Positions 32,925-42,700 of a stretch of 64,000 nt of DNA are shown here, piece after piece. The stretch lies in NCBI RefSeq assembly GCF_036421855.1, contig NZ_JAZGOK010000006.1; one strand, given 5' to 3'. Each line of letters begins with the position of its first letter. The stretch's first letter is position 1. The notes beneath the pieces were generated by a model. The model saw only the letters and a program-made list of their open reading frames with translations, was not told where the DNA came from and searched no databases. The translations under genes and the position numbers were made by a program. The stretch comes from Georgenia_B sunbinii. GTDB taxonomy: Bacteria > Actinomycetota > Actinomycetes > Actinomycetales > Actinomycetaceae.

Positions 32925-35900
32925 TCAGTCCGCCGGGTCCTCGGGACCGGCCGTGGCCGGGAGCACCCAGACGTCGGCGATGGACGGGTCGTAGCCGGTA
33001 CCGGTGTGCTGGAACCGCACCCGGACGACGCCGTCGGCGGTCGCCGGGGAGGGGTCGACGACGAACTGGTAGCTCACCGTCCCGGCTCCCGTGTCGCTGC
33101 GGTCGTGCGCCCGCTCGAGCACGACGTCCCCGTCCACCGAGACGGCGTACTCCTTGCGGTGGGCGCCGTCGTAGGTCTCGATCGCCCGGAGGACGAACGG
33201 CTCGTCCGCCGGCACCTCGAGATCGAACTCGAACCACCCGCCGGGCACGGTCTGGTTGGTGTAGCGGCGGGTGAGGCCCGCCTCCACCGAGGTGCCCGAG
33301 GCGGGCGACGCGGTGAGGTCGTGCGCCTCCTCCGAGGCGGCCTCGCCCAGGTCGATGTGGTCGAGGAAGGACGCGGGCGGGTTGCTGAACTTCACCGCGA
33401 CGTCGATCGCGTGCTGCTCAAACTCGTGGGTGCCGACCGACGCGACGACGGGGACAGCGCCCTCCGTGACTGCCACCGGCGCCGTGAGGGGCAGGGCGAC
33501 CTCGAGGTCCTGCTGGGCAGGGACGGTGACCTCCCGGTCGGCGCCCGCGGTCCACCCCTCGGGTGCGGTCAGCGCCACCGTCCGGGTCTCCGCCAGCGGC
33601 CCGCGGTTCCGCAGCACCACGGTGACCTCGGTGGTCCCACCGGGACCGACCGGCGCGGCGACCGCCTCATCGATCGTGACCGCGGCACCGACCGTGAGAC
33701 CAGCGGTGATGGGCAGGACGGCGACCCCCGACCGGTACTGATAGCGCACCTCGCCGGTCAGCTCCACCGCGCCGGGTTCGGCGTCGTCGGGGACGACGAG
33801 CTCGTACCGGGTGCTGGCCTCGCCCGTCGCCGGGACCATCCGTGGCGGGGTGCCGACCGGGTCGAGGACCCAGCCGGCCGGCCCTGCCAGCGAGACGTCG
33901 AGATGGGTCAGCCGACTGCCCCCGGCGTTCTCGGCCACGACGTCCACCGCCACCCGCTCTCCCGGGTAGATCTCCTCGGTGGGCACCGCCACCCGCACGG
34001 TAGCTCCCACGAGGCTGGCGGAGGCGTCGGACAGGTGACCAATCACGTCGGCTGCCGCGGCGGCGATCCGGTCGGCCGACTCGTCATCGAGACGGGTGTC
34101 GCGGTGCTGCTCGACCCAGTCCTGGGTGGTGCCGGCGGTGTTCAGCCCGAGGTGGACCTCGGCCGGGACCCGGTGGCTGCCGACCAGCTGCCCCTCCCAG
34201 GCGCCGTCGACGTGCCGTGCCAGCCGGTCCACGTGCGAGGTGAGCGGTGCACGGGTGCCGCGCGGCAGGTCGAGATCCTCGATCACCGAGCGCAGCTCGG
34301 CGACGTCAGCCCCGGCCTCTCCGATGTCTCCGAGGAGGGCGTCGACGGCGAACGAGTAGCTGCCGGAGCCGATCTCCACCACCACCTCGCCGTCCTGCCC
34401 GGTCACCGCGGTGACGCCGTCGACGCGGTCGAGCGGCAGCCCGCCCTCCGTCACGGCCCAGGTGCTCTCGGCGGGCACGTGGACGCTCGCCGTCGTGCCG
34501 ACCGGGATGTCGACGTCGAGCCGCAGCTGGCCGTCGTCGTTGTGCTGCCAGTGCGACGTCACCGGGCCGAACGGGGACTGCACGGTGGCGCGCGCCCAGT
34601 CCATCTCGGTGGTGACGGCGGGGCGGATGGTGATGTCCCGGTAGCCCTCGGTCGGTGAGGCGTTGATGCCGCCGACGTCGTGGTAGAACCAGTCGTCCAC
34701 GGTGCCGAGGAAGTAGTGGCCCAGCGACCGCGACTCCGGCGCCCAGTGCTCCCACATCGACCCGCTGCCGCTCTCGAGCATGAAGCCCCAGCTGGGGTAG
34801 CCCGTCTCGACGGCAAGGTCGAAGGCGATGTCCGCGTAGCCGTGGTCGGTGAGCACCGGCAGCAGGTACTTGGTGCCGAGCACCCCGGTGTTGAGCTTGC
34901 CGCCCTTCGCGTCGATGTCCGCGACGATGCTCGCGGCGACACCCTCGGCCGTCTCGGCGTCGGGCGCGAGGCCGAAGGCGAGCGCGAGGACGTTGTGGGT
35001 CTGGCGGTAGCCGCGGTCGCCGTTGCCTCGGTAGTAGCCCTCCTCGTCGTCGAGGAACTCGGCGTTGAACGCCTCCTTGACGACGGCCGCCCGCTCGGTG
35101 AACCGGGCCGCGTCGTCGTGCTCGCCGAGGAACGTCGCCGTGGCCGCCATCTCGGTGAGCATGAGGTAGAGGTAGGCCGTCGCCGAGACGCGGACGTCCT
35201 CGGGTGCGTTGCCGCCCGCCGGATTCGACTCGGGGTTCATCCAGTCGGCCAGGCGGGTGGTGGCGATGCCGCCCGGTGACCTGTCGTACTCGAGGTCGAT
35301 GTAGGCCGCCATGCCGTCGTAGAGCTCGGTCATCACTCGGGCGTCGTTGCCGTACTGGTAGAGCCAGCGCGGGATCGTCACGTACGCCGAGTGCCACGTC
35401 GGGGCGACGCCCCACTCGCCCCAGCTGCCCGAGCTCGGGGCGATGACGAGGGGTGCGCCCTCGGCGTCGCGGGTCTCGTGGACGTCGCGCAGCCACTTGG
35501 CGAACAGCTCGTGGGTGTCGAGGTTCATGAGGAACATCTCGCCGCCGACGGCGGCATCGCCGGTCCACCCGTTCTTCTCGAACATCGGGGTGTCGGTCGG
35601 GATGTGGTGGATGTTGTTCTTCAGGGTGTCGACCACGGCTCGGTGGACGCGGTTCATGATGTCCTCGGAGCTCTCGAACACGCCTGTCTCGGCGGCGTCG
35701 GTGTGGAGCAGCTTGGCGGTGAAGGCCTCGGCCGTGGGCGGCTCGTCCCCGGGCCACCCGGTCACCTGGATGTACTGGAAGCCCTTGTAGGAGAAGCGTG
35801 CCTCCCAGGTCTCGGGACCGCCGGTGCCCGCGAGGATGAACCGGTCGGTCTGGAAGCCGGACTGGAAGCCACCGTTGTTGTCGAAGTTCACCAGGCCGGT

Positions 35901-37640
35901 GTCGCGCAGCTTCTCGCCGTACTGGAAGCGGATGGTGTCGCCGGCCTCGCCCTCGGCGGTGACCTCGACGTTGCCGGCGAGCACCCGGGGGAACTTCACG
36001 ACGTAGGTGTCGGCCACCGGCTCGGTGATCTCGACGGCGGGCAGCTCCTCGGTGACCCGGACGGGCTGCTGGCGCTGGTTGACGAGCACCCCGGCCGGTC
36101 CGTCGACCTCGCTGGCTCGGGCCCACGAGGAGTCGTCGAAACCAGCCGTGTCGAAGCCGGGCTGGACCCGGCTCGCGTCGTAGGTCTCCCCCGCGTAGAG
36201 GTCGTCGAACACGGTCGGGCCGTCATCGATGGTCCAGGAGTCGTCGGTGACGACGTGCTCCACCCGGCCGTCGGCGTACTCCACCTGCAGCACGGCTCGT
36301 ACCACCGGCTCGTCGTGCCAGGGCGCGCGCTCCCACCACCAGACGTTGGCGCCGGTCATGCCGTAGAAGCCGCGGCCGAGCTCCATGCCGAGCGCGTTCT
36401 GGCCGGCGCGCAGCTGGTCGGTGAGGTCGGTCGCGGCGTACTGGACGGTGTCGTCGTAGTCGGTGAAGCCGGGCGAGAGCATGTCCTCGCTGATCCGGTT
36501 GCCGTTGAGCGTGACGTCGGCGTAGCCGCCGGCGGCGAGGTAGAGGGTGGCGGCGCGGACGTCGCCGTCGACCGTGAACTCCCGGCGCAGCAGCGGTGCC
36601 GCATTGACGTCGTCCGCCGGCGGGCGCACGTTGCTCCCCCACGGCCCACTGCCGAATGCGGCGACGACGGATGCGTCGTCCCACGACGAGTCGTCGAACG
36701 CCGGGTCCTCGAAGCCGTCGGGGACGGTGTCGCTGACCCGCCAGCTCGTGCCGGTGGGGAAGACCTCGGTGGAGCCGTCGGTGTAGCTCACCCGCACGGC
36801 GGCCACCAGCCCGGCGGGTGAGGCGGGACCGTTCGTCGTGCGGACGGCGACGACGTTGCGCCCGGCCTCGAGCGGCACCGTGAACAGGTGCGACTGCTGC
36901 CACTCGTTGACAGCGCCCTCGGTCTCGCCGAGGAGCTCGCCGTTGACCCAGAGCCGGAAGGAGTCGTCGGCGGTGATGAGGATGTCGGCGCTGGCGGCCT
37001 CCTTGCCCGACGGCGTGACGAGCTCGGTGCGGAACGCGCGGGGCTCGGCCGGGGCACCATCGGTGGAGGCGTCCGCGGTCCAGATCCATGAGGCTCCGGC
37101 GAAGGTGAGGTCCAGCTCGTCGTCACCGGTGGGTCGCGAGTTGCCGATCCACGCGGCGCCCGCCCAGTCCGCCTCGGTGTGCAGGCCGGTGCGCAGCTGC
37201 GACGACGCGGTCGCTGCGCCGGCGTTGGTGACGACGTCCACCCGCCAGAAGTAGTCCGTGGCGGCGGCGAGGTCGGGGCCGGTGTACTTGACGTTCGAGG
37301 ACTCGCTGGACGCGACCGTGCCGCTGTCCCACACGAGGTCCGTGCCGTCGTCGAGCGCTGCCGGCGAGGTGGCGAGCCGCAGCCGGTAGGACTCCTGCAT
37401 GACGCCGCGTTCCGTCGAGGTGATGATCCACGAGAACCGCGGCTGGTCGACGTCGATCCCGACCGGCTCGGCCTTCTTCTCCACCTCCAGACCGGTGAGC
37501 TCGACACCGGCGGCGGCGTTGGCCCCGCCCGTGCTGATGACGCCGAGCGCAAGGGTGAGCGCGGCGGTCAGTAGCAGCGCGAGAAGTGCGCTGGCTCGTG
37601 ACGGGGCGCTGCGGCCCCAGGACTCTCCGGTGGCAGGCAT
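32925..37640 (-). CDS. Exported GH78 alpha-L-rhamnosidase with C-terminal NEW3-type domains
   Basis: A 1571-residue enzyme. A signal peptide (about residues 1-45, ending GGANAAAG) is followed by the fibronectin-like, beta-sandwich and (alpha/alpha)6 catalytic domains of GH78. The general-acid region reads PTDTPMFEKNGWTGD (Glu about residue 688), missing the usual R-D of the RDER signature; the second Glu is in GSMWEHW (about 964). About the last 480 residues hold a helical module, NEW3-like beta domains (YPGERVAVDVVAENAG) and a terminal beta-sandwich, also found in the GH78 protein at 43435. No LPXTG follows, so it is secreted or held by these domains. The ATG at 37640 has AAAGGA upstream. 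Confidence 0.9.
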   Translation of the reverse strand: MPATGESWGRSAPSRASALLALLLTAALTLALGVISTGGANAAAGVELTGLEVEKKAEPVGIDVDQPRFSWIITSTERGVMQESYRLRLATSPAALDDGTDLVWDSGTVASSESSNVKYTGPDLAAATDYFWRVDVVTNAGAATASSQLRTGLHTEADWAGAAWIGNSRPTGDDELDLTFAGASWIWTADASTDGAPAEPRAFRTELVTPSGKEAASADILITADDSFRLWVNGELLGETEGAVNEWQQSHLFTVPLEAGRNVVAVRTTNGPASPAGLVAAVRVSYTDGSTEVFPTGTSWRVSDTVPDGFEDPAFDDSSWDDASVVAAFGSGPWGSNVRPPADDVNAAPLLRREFTVDGDVRAATLYLAAGGYADVTLNGNRISEDMLSPGFTDYDDTVQYAATDLTDQLRAGQNALGMELGRGFYGMTGANVWWWERAPWHDEPVVRAVLQVEYADGRVEHVVTDDSWTIDDGPTVFDDLYAGETYDASRVQPGFDTAGFDDSSWARASEVDGPAGVLVNQRQQPVRVTEELPAVEITEPVADTYVVKFPRVLAGNVEVTAEGEAGDTIRFQYGEKLRDTGLVNFDNNGGFQSGFQTDRFILAGTGGPETWEARFSYKGFQYIQVTGWPGDEPPTAEAFTAKLLHTDAAETGVFESSEDIMNRVHRAVVDTLKNNIHHIPTDTPMFEKNGWTGDAAVGGEMFLMNLDTHELFAKWLRDVHETRDAEGAPLVIAPSSGSWGEWGVAPTWHSAYVTIPRWLYQYGNDARVMTELYDGMAAYIDLEYDRSPGGIATTRLADWMNPESNPAGGNAPEDVRVSATAYLYLMLTEMAATATFLGEHDDAARFTERAAVVKEAFNAEFLDDEEGYYRGNGDRGYRQTHNVLALAFGLAPDAETAEGVAASIVADIDAKGGKLNTGVLGTKYLLPVLTDHGYADIAFDLAVETGYPSWGFMLESGSGSMWEHWAPESRSLGHYFLGTVDDWFYHDVGGINASPTEGYRDITIRPAVTTEMDWARATVQSPFGPVTSHWQHNDDGQLRLDVDIPVGTTASVHVPAESTWAVTEGGLPLDRVDGVTAVTGQDGEVVVEIGSGSYSFAVDALLGDIGEAGADVAELRSVIEDLDLPRGTRAPLTSHVDRLARHVDGAWEGQLVGSHRVPAEVHLGLNTAGTTQDWVEQHRDTRLDDESADRIAAAAADVIGHLSDASASLVGATVRVAVPTEEIYPGERVAVDVVAENAGGSRLTHLDVSLAGPAGWVLDPVGTPPRMVPATGEASTRYELVVPDDAEPGAVELTGEVRYQYRSGVAVLPITAGLTVGAAVTIDEAVAAPVGPGGTTEVTVVLRNRGPLAETRTVALTAPEGWTAGADREVTVPAQQDLEVALPLTAPVAVTEGAVPVVASVGTHEFEQHAIDVAVKFSNPPASFLDHIDLGEAASEEAHDLTASPASGTSVEAGLTRRYTNQTVPGGWFEFDLEVPADEPFVLRAIETYDGAHRKEYAVSVDGDVVLERAHDRSDTGAGTVSYQFVVDPSPATADGVVRVRFQHTGTGYDPSIADVWVLPATAGPEDPAD

Positions 37641-37681
37641 CGTTGCGGGTCCTTTCAAGACGCTCGTCGGCGGGTGGCGGT

Positions 37682-37713
37682 GAGCGGGGGCGCACCGTGG
37701 TGTGCCCCCGCTC
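37682..37713 (-). terminator. Hairpin downstream of the BNR_4 gene
   Basis: GAGCGGGGGCGCAC, a CGTG loop, then GTGTGCCCCCGCTC form a 14-bp stem with one G-U pair on one strand. It lies 9 nt past the BNR_4 stop codon. No T-run follows, as is common in high-GC actinobacteria. It may reduce read-through into the GH78 gene at 37640. Confidence 0.6.
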
Positions 37714-37721
37714 GCTGTCTG

Positions 37722-39650
37722 CTATCGATCAGTGGCGAGTGCGCGCCGGCGTCCGCCGCGCAGGGCGAGCAGCCCTCCGGCGACGAGGAGCGCGAGAGCT
37801 GCCGCGGCAGCTGCCAGGCCGGTGATGCCGGTCTGCGGCAGGTCGCCGTCAGGTGCCGTCGGTCCGGCGCCATCGTTGGGTGCCGTCGTCGGGTCCGCGT
37901 CGTCGGTCGGGTCCGTGTCGCCCGTCGGGTCCGCGTCGTCCGTCGGGTCGTCCGTGCCCGGCGGCTGCGTGGGATCCTCGGTGGGTGGCTCCTCCGTGGG
38001 CTCCTCGGTGGGCGGTTCCTCGGTGGCACCGTCGCTCGGATCGTCCGTGGGAACCTCCGGCGGCTCCGTTCCGGTCTCCCGCTGCACGTGTGCCACGCAC
38101 TCGGCCTCGCTGGCGAAGTCGAAGGCGTTCCAGCCGCCGTCCCGGCACGCGTCCTCGGTGCCCAGCGCGACGACCTCGATCGGCTGCGATGCCGGCCAGG
38201 TCCCGCGTGGCAGGTCCTGGTTCTCGCCCAGGCTCTCCCAGCGCAGCAGGTAGCGGAGGTCCTGGTCCGCGTCCGGAAGCAGTGGCCGCGCGTGGAACGA
38301 GCCGGCGGAGCCGGAATCGTCGTTGAGGTTCACCTGCATCTCGGTGCCTGCCTCGTCCCCGTCGGGGTGGACGTAGTCCGAGCGGAGCTCCGACACGACG
38401 TCGGGCTCGGTGGGTGGCGTGGCGATCTCGCGCAGCGGCTCGAGAGTCTCGGCGTCGATGATGAACGTGCGCGCATCGCCCTGACAGGTCACGTCCAGCC
38501 GCAGGTTCCCGTCGGGCTGGAGCTCAGGCGCCCAGTAGAGCTCGACCTCGAAGACCAGGGTGCCGGGCTGTGAGAAGTCCCAGGCACCGGTCCAGTCACT
38601 CAGCTGGACGGTCTGCCAACCGGCGGCCGAGTCGTCCGGTCGTGCCACGTAGACCTGCGTGTTCCCACCGTCGTCGTACTTGTGGAACGCGACAACAGGC
38701 GCGCCAGCAGCGTCGAAACCGACCTGGACGTTGTTGTTGATGCTGCCGCCCTCCGGCTCCACCGGGTCGACGACGTCACTCGTGCCCAGGGTGATCGGCA
38801 GCGGCATCGGTTCCCCCCGGCTCGTCTCCCAGTTCACCAGGTCGGCGCTGCGCGCGTAGGACACCGTGTGCGTCGACGAGGCGATCGGCGTCTCCCGCCA
38901 CACCCAGACCATGTGGTAGTTGCCGTCGGGCCCGAGGACGGGCTTCGCCGCGTAGGCGTTCCGTTCTCCCTCGCCGTCCAGCACCGGGGTGTCCAGCAGG
39001 CCTTGCCACGTCTGGGTCTCGGCGTCGTACTCGTTGTAGATGTCGATTCCGTTGCCGCTGCCGCCCTCGCGGTACCGGAAGATGACGGTCCCGTCCTCGA
39101 GCTCGAGGAACACCGGGTAGGTCACCCGGCCCTCGAGCTGTGGGTCCGCCATGTTCTCGACGCGTTCGAGTGAGGTGACGTCGCCGGGCGTCGTGGTGCG
39201 CCAGTACAGGAGTGGCACGTTGTGCATGTTCCCCGTGACATGCAGGTTGCCGGCAGGATCGGTCGCCATGGTGATGTAGTTGTGGCTGTCCCACGCGGTC
39301 TGCGAGCCGAGGCGCTCGTGGGTCCACTCAGCACTGTCAGTCGTGCGGTGCGCGACGGTCAGCTCGCGGTTCTCGTCGTAGTAGCCGACGTACTGGTCCT
39401 CACCGTCGGTAAGGAGCGCTTGGCCGACGTAGTGCCCCGCCCAGGTCGTGCCGACCTCGACCGTGTCGAGCACCGCCTCGGCCGGCGCACTGCCGCCATC
39501 CCCCTGGTCGACGTCACGGCAGATGAGCGGCCCCGGATCCGCTGGTGGCGGGTCCGCGGTCTGCGCAGTCGCCGGCGCGACGAGCGCTGCGCACAGCAGG
39601 AGGAGGGCGGCGAGCGCCGGGGCCGTCCTGAACAGCTTGCGGGTCGGCAT
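37722..39650 (-). CDS. Sortase-anchored BNR_4 beta-propeller protein, possible rhamnosyl-uronate polysaccharide lyase
   Basis: A 642-residue protein. A signal peptide (about 1-30) precedes a BNR_4-type seven-bladed propeller (about 55-500): YVGYYDENRELTVAHR, TAWDSHNYITMATDPAGNLH, then VTGNMHNVPLLYWRTTT. A Pro/Thr/Asp/Glu-rich wall-spanning stretch (about 535-605) and an LPQTG sorting signal with hydrophobic segment and basic tail follow. Propellers of this class include lyases acting next to rhamnose (for example PL24/PL25 ulvan lyases and PL27). The His/Tyr-rich core and the rhamnosidase neighbours suit that, but activity is inference only. It follows the GH78 gene at 39734 after an 83-bp gap. 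Confidence 0.75.
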   Translation of the reverse strand: MPTRKLFRTAPALAALLLLCAALVAPATAQTADPPPADPGPLICRDVDQGDGGSAPAEAVLDTVEVGTTWAGHYVGQALLTDGEDQYVGYYDENRELTVAHRTTDSAEWTHERLGSQTAWDSHNYITMATDPAGNLHVTGNMHNVPLLYWRTTTPGDVTSLERVENMADPQLEGRVTYPVFLELEDGTVIFRYREGGSGNGIDIYNEYDAETQTWQGLLDTPVLDGEGERNAYAAKPVLGPDGNYHMVWVWRETPIASSTHTVSYARSADLVNWETSRGEPMPLPITLGTSDVVDPVEPEGGSINNNVQVGFDAAGAPVVAFHKYDDGGNTQVYVARPDDSAAGWQTVQLSDWTGAWDFSQPGTLVFEVELYWAPELQPDGNLRLDVTCQGDARTFIIDAETLEPLREIATPPTEPDVVSELRSDYVHPDGDEAGTEMQVNLNDDSGSAGSFHARPLLPDADQDLRYLLRWESLGENQDLPRGTWPASQPIEVVALGTEDACRDGGWNAFDFASEAECVAHVQRETGTEPPEVPTDDPSDGATEEPPTEEPTEEPPTEDPTQPPGTDDPTDDADPTGDTDPTDDADPTTAPNDGAGPTAPDGDLPQTGITGLAAAAAALALLVAGGLLALRGGRRRALATDR

Positions 39651-39733
39651 CGAGAACCTTTCGACGGTGGATGGCGGTGTGCTTCAGCGGCCCGACGAAC
39701 GGATCTGTCGGTGCCACCTCATCGGCCTACGGA

Positions 39734-42700
39734 CTATCGGTCGGTGGCGAGCAAACGCCTGCGTGCAACGAGCAAGGCTCCGGCGGCGAGGAGCACGAGA
39801 GCTGCCGCGGCAGCTGCCAGGCCGGTGAAGCCGGTCTGCGGCAGGCCGCCGCCAGGTGCCGTCGGTCCGGCGCCATCGGTGGGCGCCGTCGTCGGGTCCG
39901 CGTCGTCCGTCGGATCGGCGTCGTCAGTCGGGTCGTCCGTCGGGTCGTCCGTGCCCGGCGGCTGCGTCGGCTCCTCAGTGGGCGGCTCCTCGGTGGGCGG
40001 CTCGTCACCGACGACGTCGAAGGTGGTCTGGCCCGAGCCGACGGCGAACACCGCCCTGCCGTCGATGACGCCGAGGTCCTCCGCGCCGGGCTCCGCCGCG
40101 TAGGTCTCGTCGCCGGTGACGGGGATGGCGACCCGCGCGGTCACGTTGACCGGGACGTCGACGGTGACGCGCATACCGTCGTCGTGGCGCTGCCAGTCGA
40201 CGGCGACGGGGCCGCGCTGGGTGGGCACCGTGCCGCTGGCGTGATCGAGCGCGGAGTCCGGCGGCACGATGTCCACCTCGGCCGCGCCCGGCGCCGCCGT
40301 GCGCACGCCGAGCAGCGTCTGCTGGATGTCGACGAGCGACTGCGCGCCCCACCCGTGCGAGGAGCTGTTGGCCGAGCCCTCCAGCTCCCACGCCTCCCAG
40401 GTGAAGGTGCCGCCCTGGGCGAGGATGTTCGCCCACCCGTAGTCCTCGGCGTCGGTGAGCCGCTGCAGGACCGCGTCGTCGTCGCCGGCGTCGCTGAGCG
40501 CCTGGAGCAGCCAGTGCGCCGTCATCGGCCCCTGCCGCATGCCCATCTCGGCGATGTGCTCGGCCAGCTCGGGCATGTCTTCCGCGGGCGCGACGCCGTG
40601 CGCGATGGCGTAGGACGTCGAGTGCTGTCCGGCGTGCTCGCTCTGGGTGCCGTCGGCATAGAGGCCGTCGATGTACACGCCGTCCTCGCGGCGCAGCAGC
40701 TCGTTCATGGTCGCCGCGAGGGTGTCGCCCTCGCTGCGGTAGGCCGCGGCGTCCTCGGTCTCCCCGAGCGCCTCGGCCATCCGGGCCACGTCGTGCAGCA
40801 CGTCGACGCCCTGAGCGTTGATCGTGGTCCGCGCGGCCGCCTCCATGTCGTACCCGAACCTGCCGTGCTCGGGCCAGTCCACGATCCCGTGCAGGTACGC
40901 ACCACCCCCGCCGGTGAGCGTGGTGACGAGCCCGGCCGTGGGACCGTCCTCGGGGATGTTGCGCAGCACGTAGTCGGCGGTCTGGCGCATGTAGGGGTAA
41001 GCCTCCGCGAGGAGCGCCTCGTCGCCGGTCTCGGTGTAGTAGCGCCACACGCCGTCGACGAACATGAGGGCGTAGTCGGGGATGTCCCGCTTGCCGTCAC
41101 CGTTGGGGTAGACGGCGTTGTACCGGCCGAGGTCCTCGCCCTCGTTCCAGAACCGGTCCGCAGAGTTGAGGAACTCCCGGATGGCCTGCTGGGTGTGCGC
41201 CCGTTCGGCGAAGGCGCCCATCGTGGCGTAGGAGATGTCGACGAAGTCGCCGAGGAACTGGCCCTTCTCGCGGGTGGGGGTGTCGACGAAGGCCTCCTGG
41301 ACGGAGTACAGGGCCGAGCGCACCATGAGGTCCCAGACGGCGTCGAGGGTCGGGTCGGAGCTGGTGAACGTCGCGGGCTCCCGTTCCGGCATCTCGGTGT
41401 GGACGACGACGGCGGAGACGTCCTCGAGGTCGACGTCCTCGCCGGCGTCGGGGATCTCGAGGTAGCGGAAGCCGAGGTGGGTGAAGGCCTCGAACTCCTG
41501 GGGCCCGTCGACCTGGGTGTAGGGGAAGGACATGTCGGTGCCCTGCGTGGCGACGCCCGAGGTGCTCACCCGGCCGTTCTCCTGCAGCTCGTAGCTGGCG
41601 CGCATCGGGATGACGCGGCCGGCGACACCCTCGTCGAAATGGATGACCGGGCGGGCTGGGATGACGACCCCGAAGTCGGCGACGACGGTGCCGTCGTCGG
41701 CGACCAGGAGCTCCTGCGCCGGGACCTCCGTCTCCGCCATCCGGGTGAGCTGGCCGGTCAGCGCGGTGAACGGCGCGGTCGGGTGGGTGCCGATGACGAC
41801 GGCGTCGTCCCAGTCGGCATCGTCGTACCCGGAGGTGTCCCAGCCCTCGATGACGCGGGTGGCGTCGAGGTGCTCGATCCACTCGCCCTCGCCGTTGCGG
41901 CGGCCGGCCAGCAGGTACGGACCCTCGGTGACGTTCCAGGACCCGTCACTGACGATGACCTGCTCGGCGCCGTCGCCGTACTCGACGTCGATCCGCACGA
42001 GCAGCCCGGGCTCCACGGCCGGGCGGCCCTGGCCGGAGCCGTACCAGTGCAGGAGCGCGCCGACGGCGATGCTCTCCTTGCCGTCGAGCAGCTCGGTGAC
42101 GTCAGTGGTCTGGTAGTAGTGCTCGCCCGGGTAGGCGAAGGACTGGCCGCGGTCGGCGCGCTCACCGTCGATGCTCAGCTCGTAGGTGTGGCTGCCGGCG
42201 ACATAGGCGCGCGCCCGCACAACGTCGTCGGACTCCAGCTCCACCTCGGTGCGCGCCAGCGTCCACTCGTCGGGCTGGCGCTCGGTGGAGGTGTTCTCCC
42301 ACTGGTCGAGGCCGCCGGCGAAGTCGTCGCTGAGCAGGGTGGCGCCGTCCGGTGCGGTGACGAGGACGTCGTCGAACTCCCCGACCTCGTTCGACGCCTC
42401 CCGGAAGCCGACCGTGCCGGCCTCGAAGGTGGGATCTGTCCGCTCGTCGACGAGCTCGTCATCGACGAAGGTCCGGATGACCGGCCCCTCCAGCTCGATC
42501 CGCACGCGGTAGTCCTCGCCGTCCTCGACGTCGAGCGGGACCGTCGCCAGCCGGCTGAAGGAGCCGTCGACGAGCACGTGGGGGCTCAGTCCGGTGCCCT
42601 CCGTCAGCTGCCACATGTAGCCGTTGTCGCGGTCCGGGCTGCGGAACATCACCCCGGCGCCACGTTGGGTGGGGCGCACGGTGACCTCGAAGGTGTAGTC

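Noticed and set aside
32895..32946. Inverted repeat CCGGCGGAC/GTCCGCCGG between the LacI and GH78 genes.
   Set aside because: The 34-nt loop is long and one arm lies in the GH78 coding end; too weak to call a terminator.
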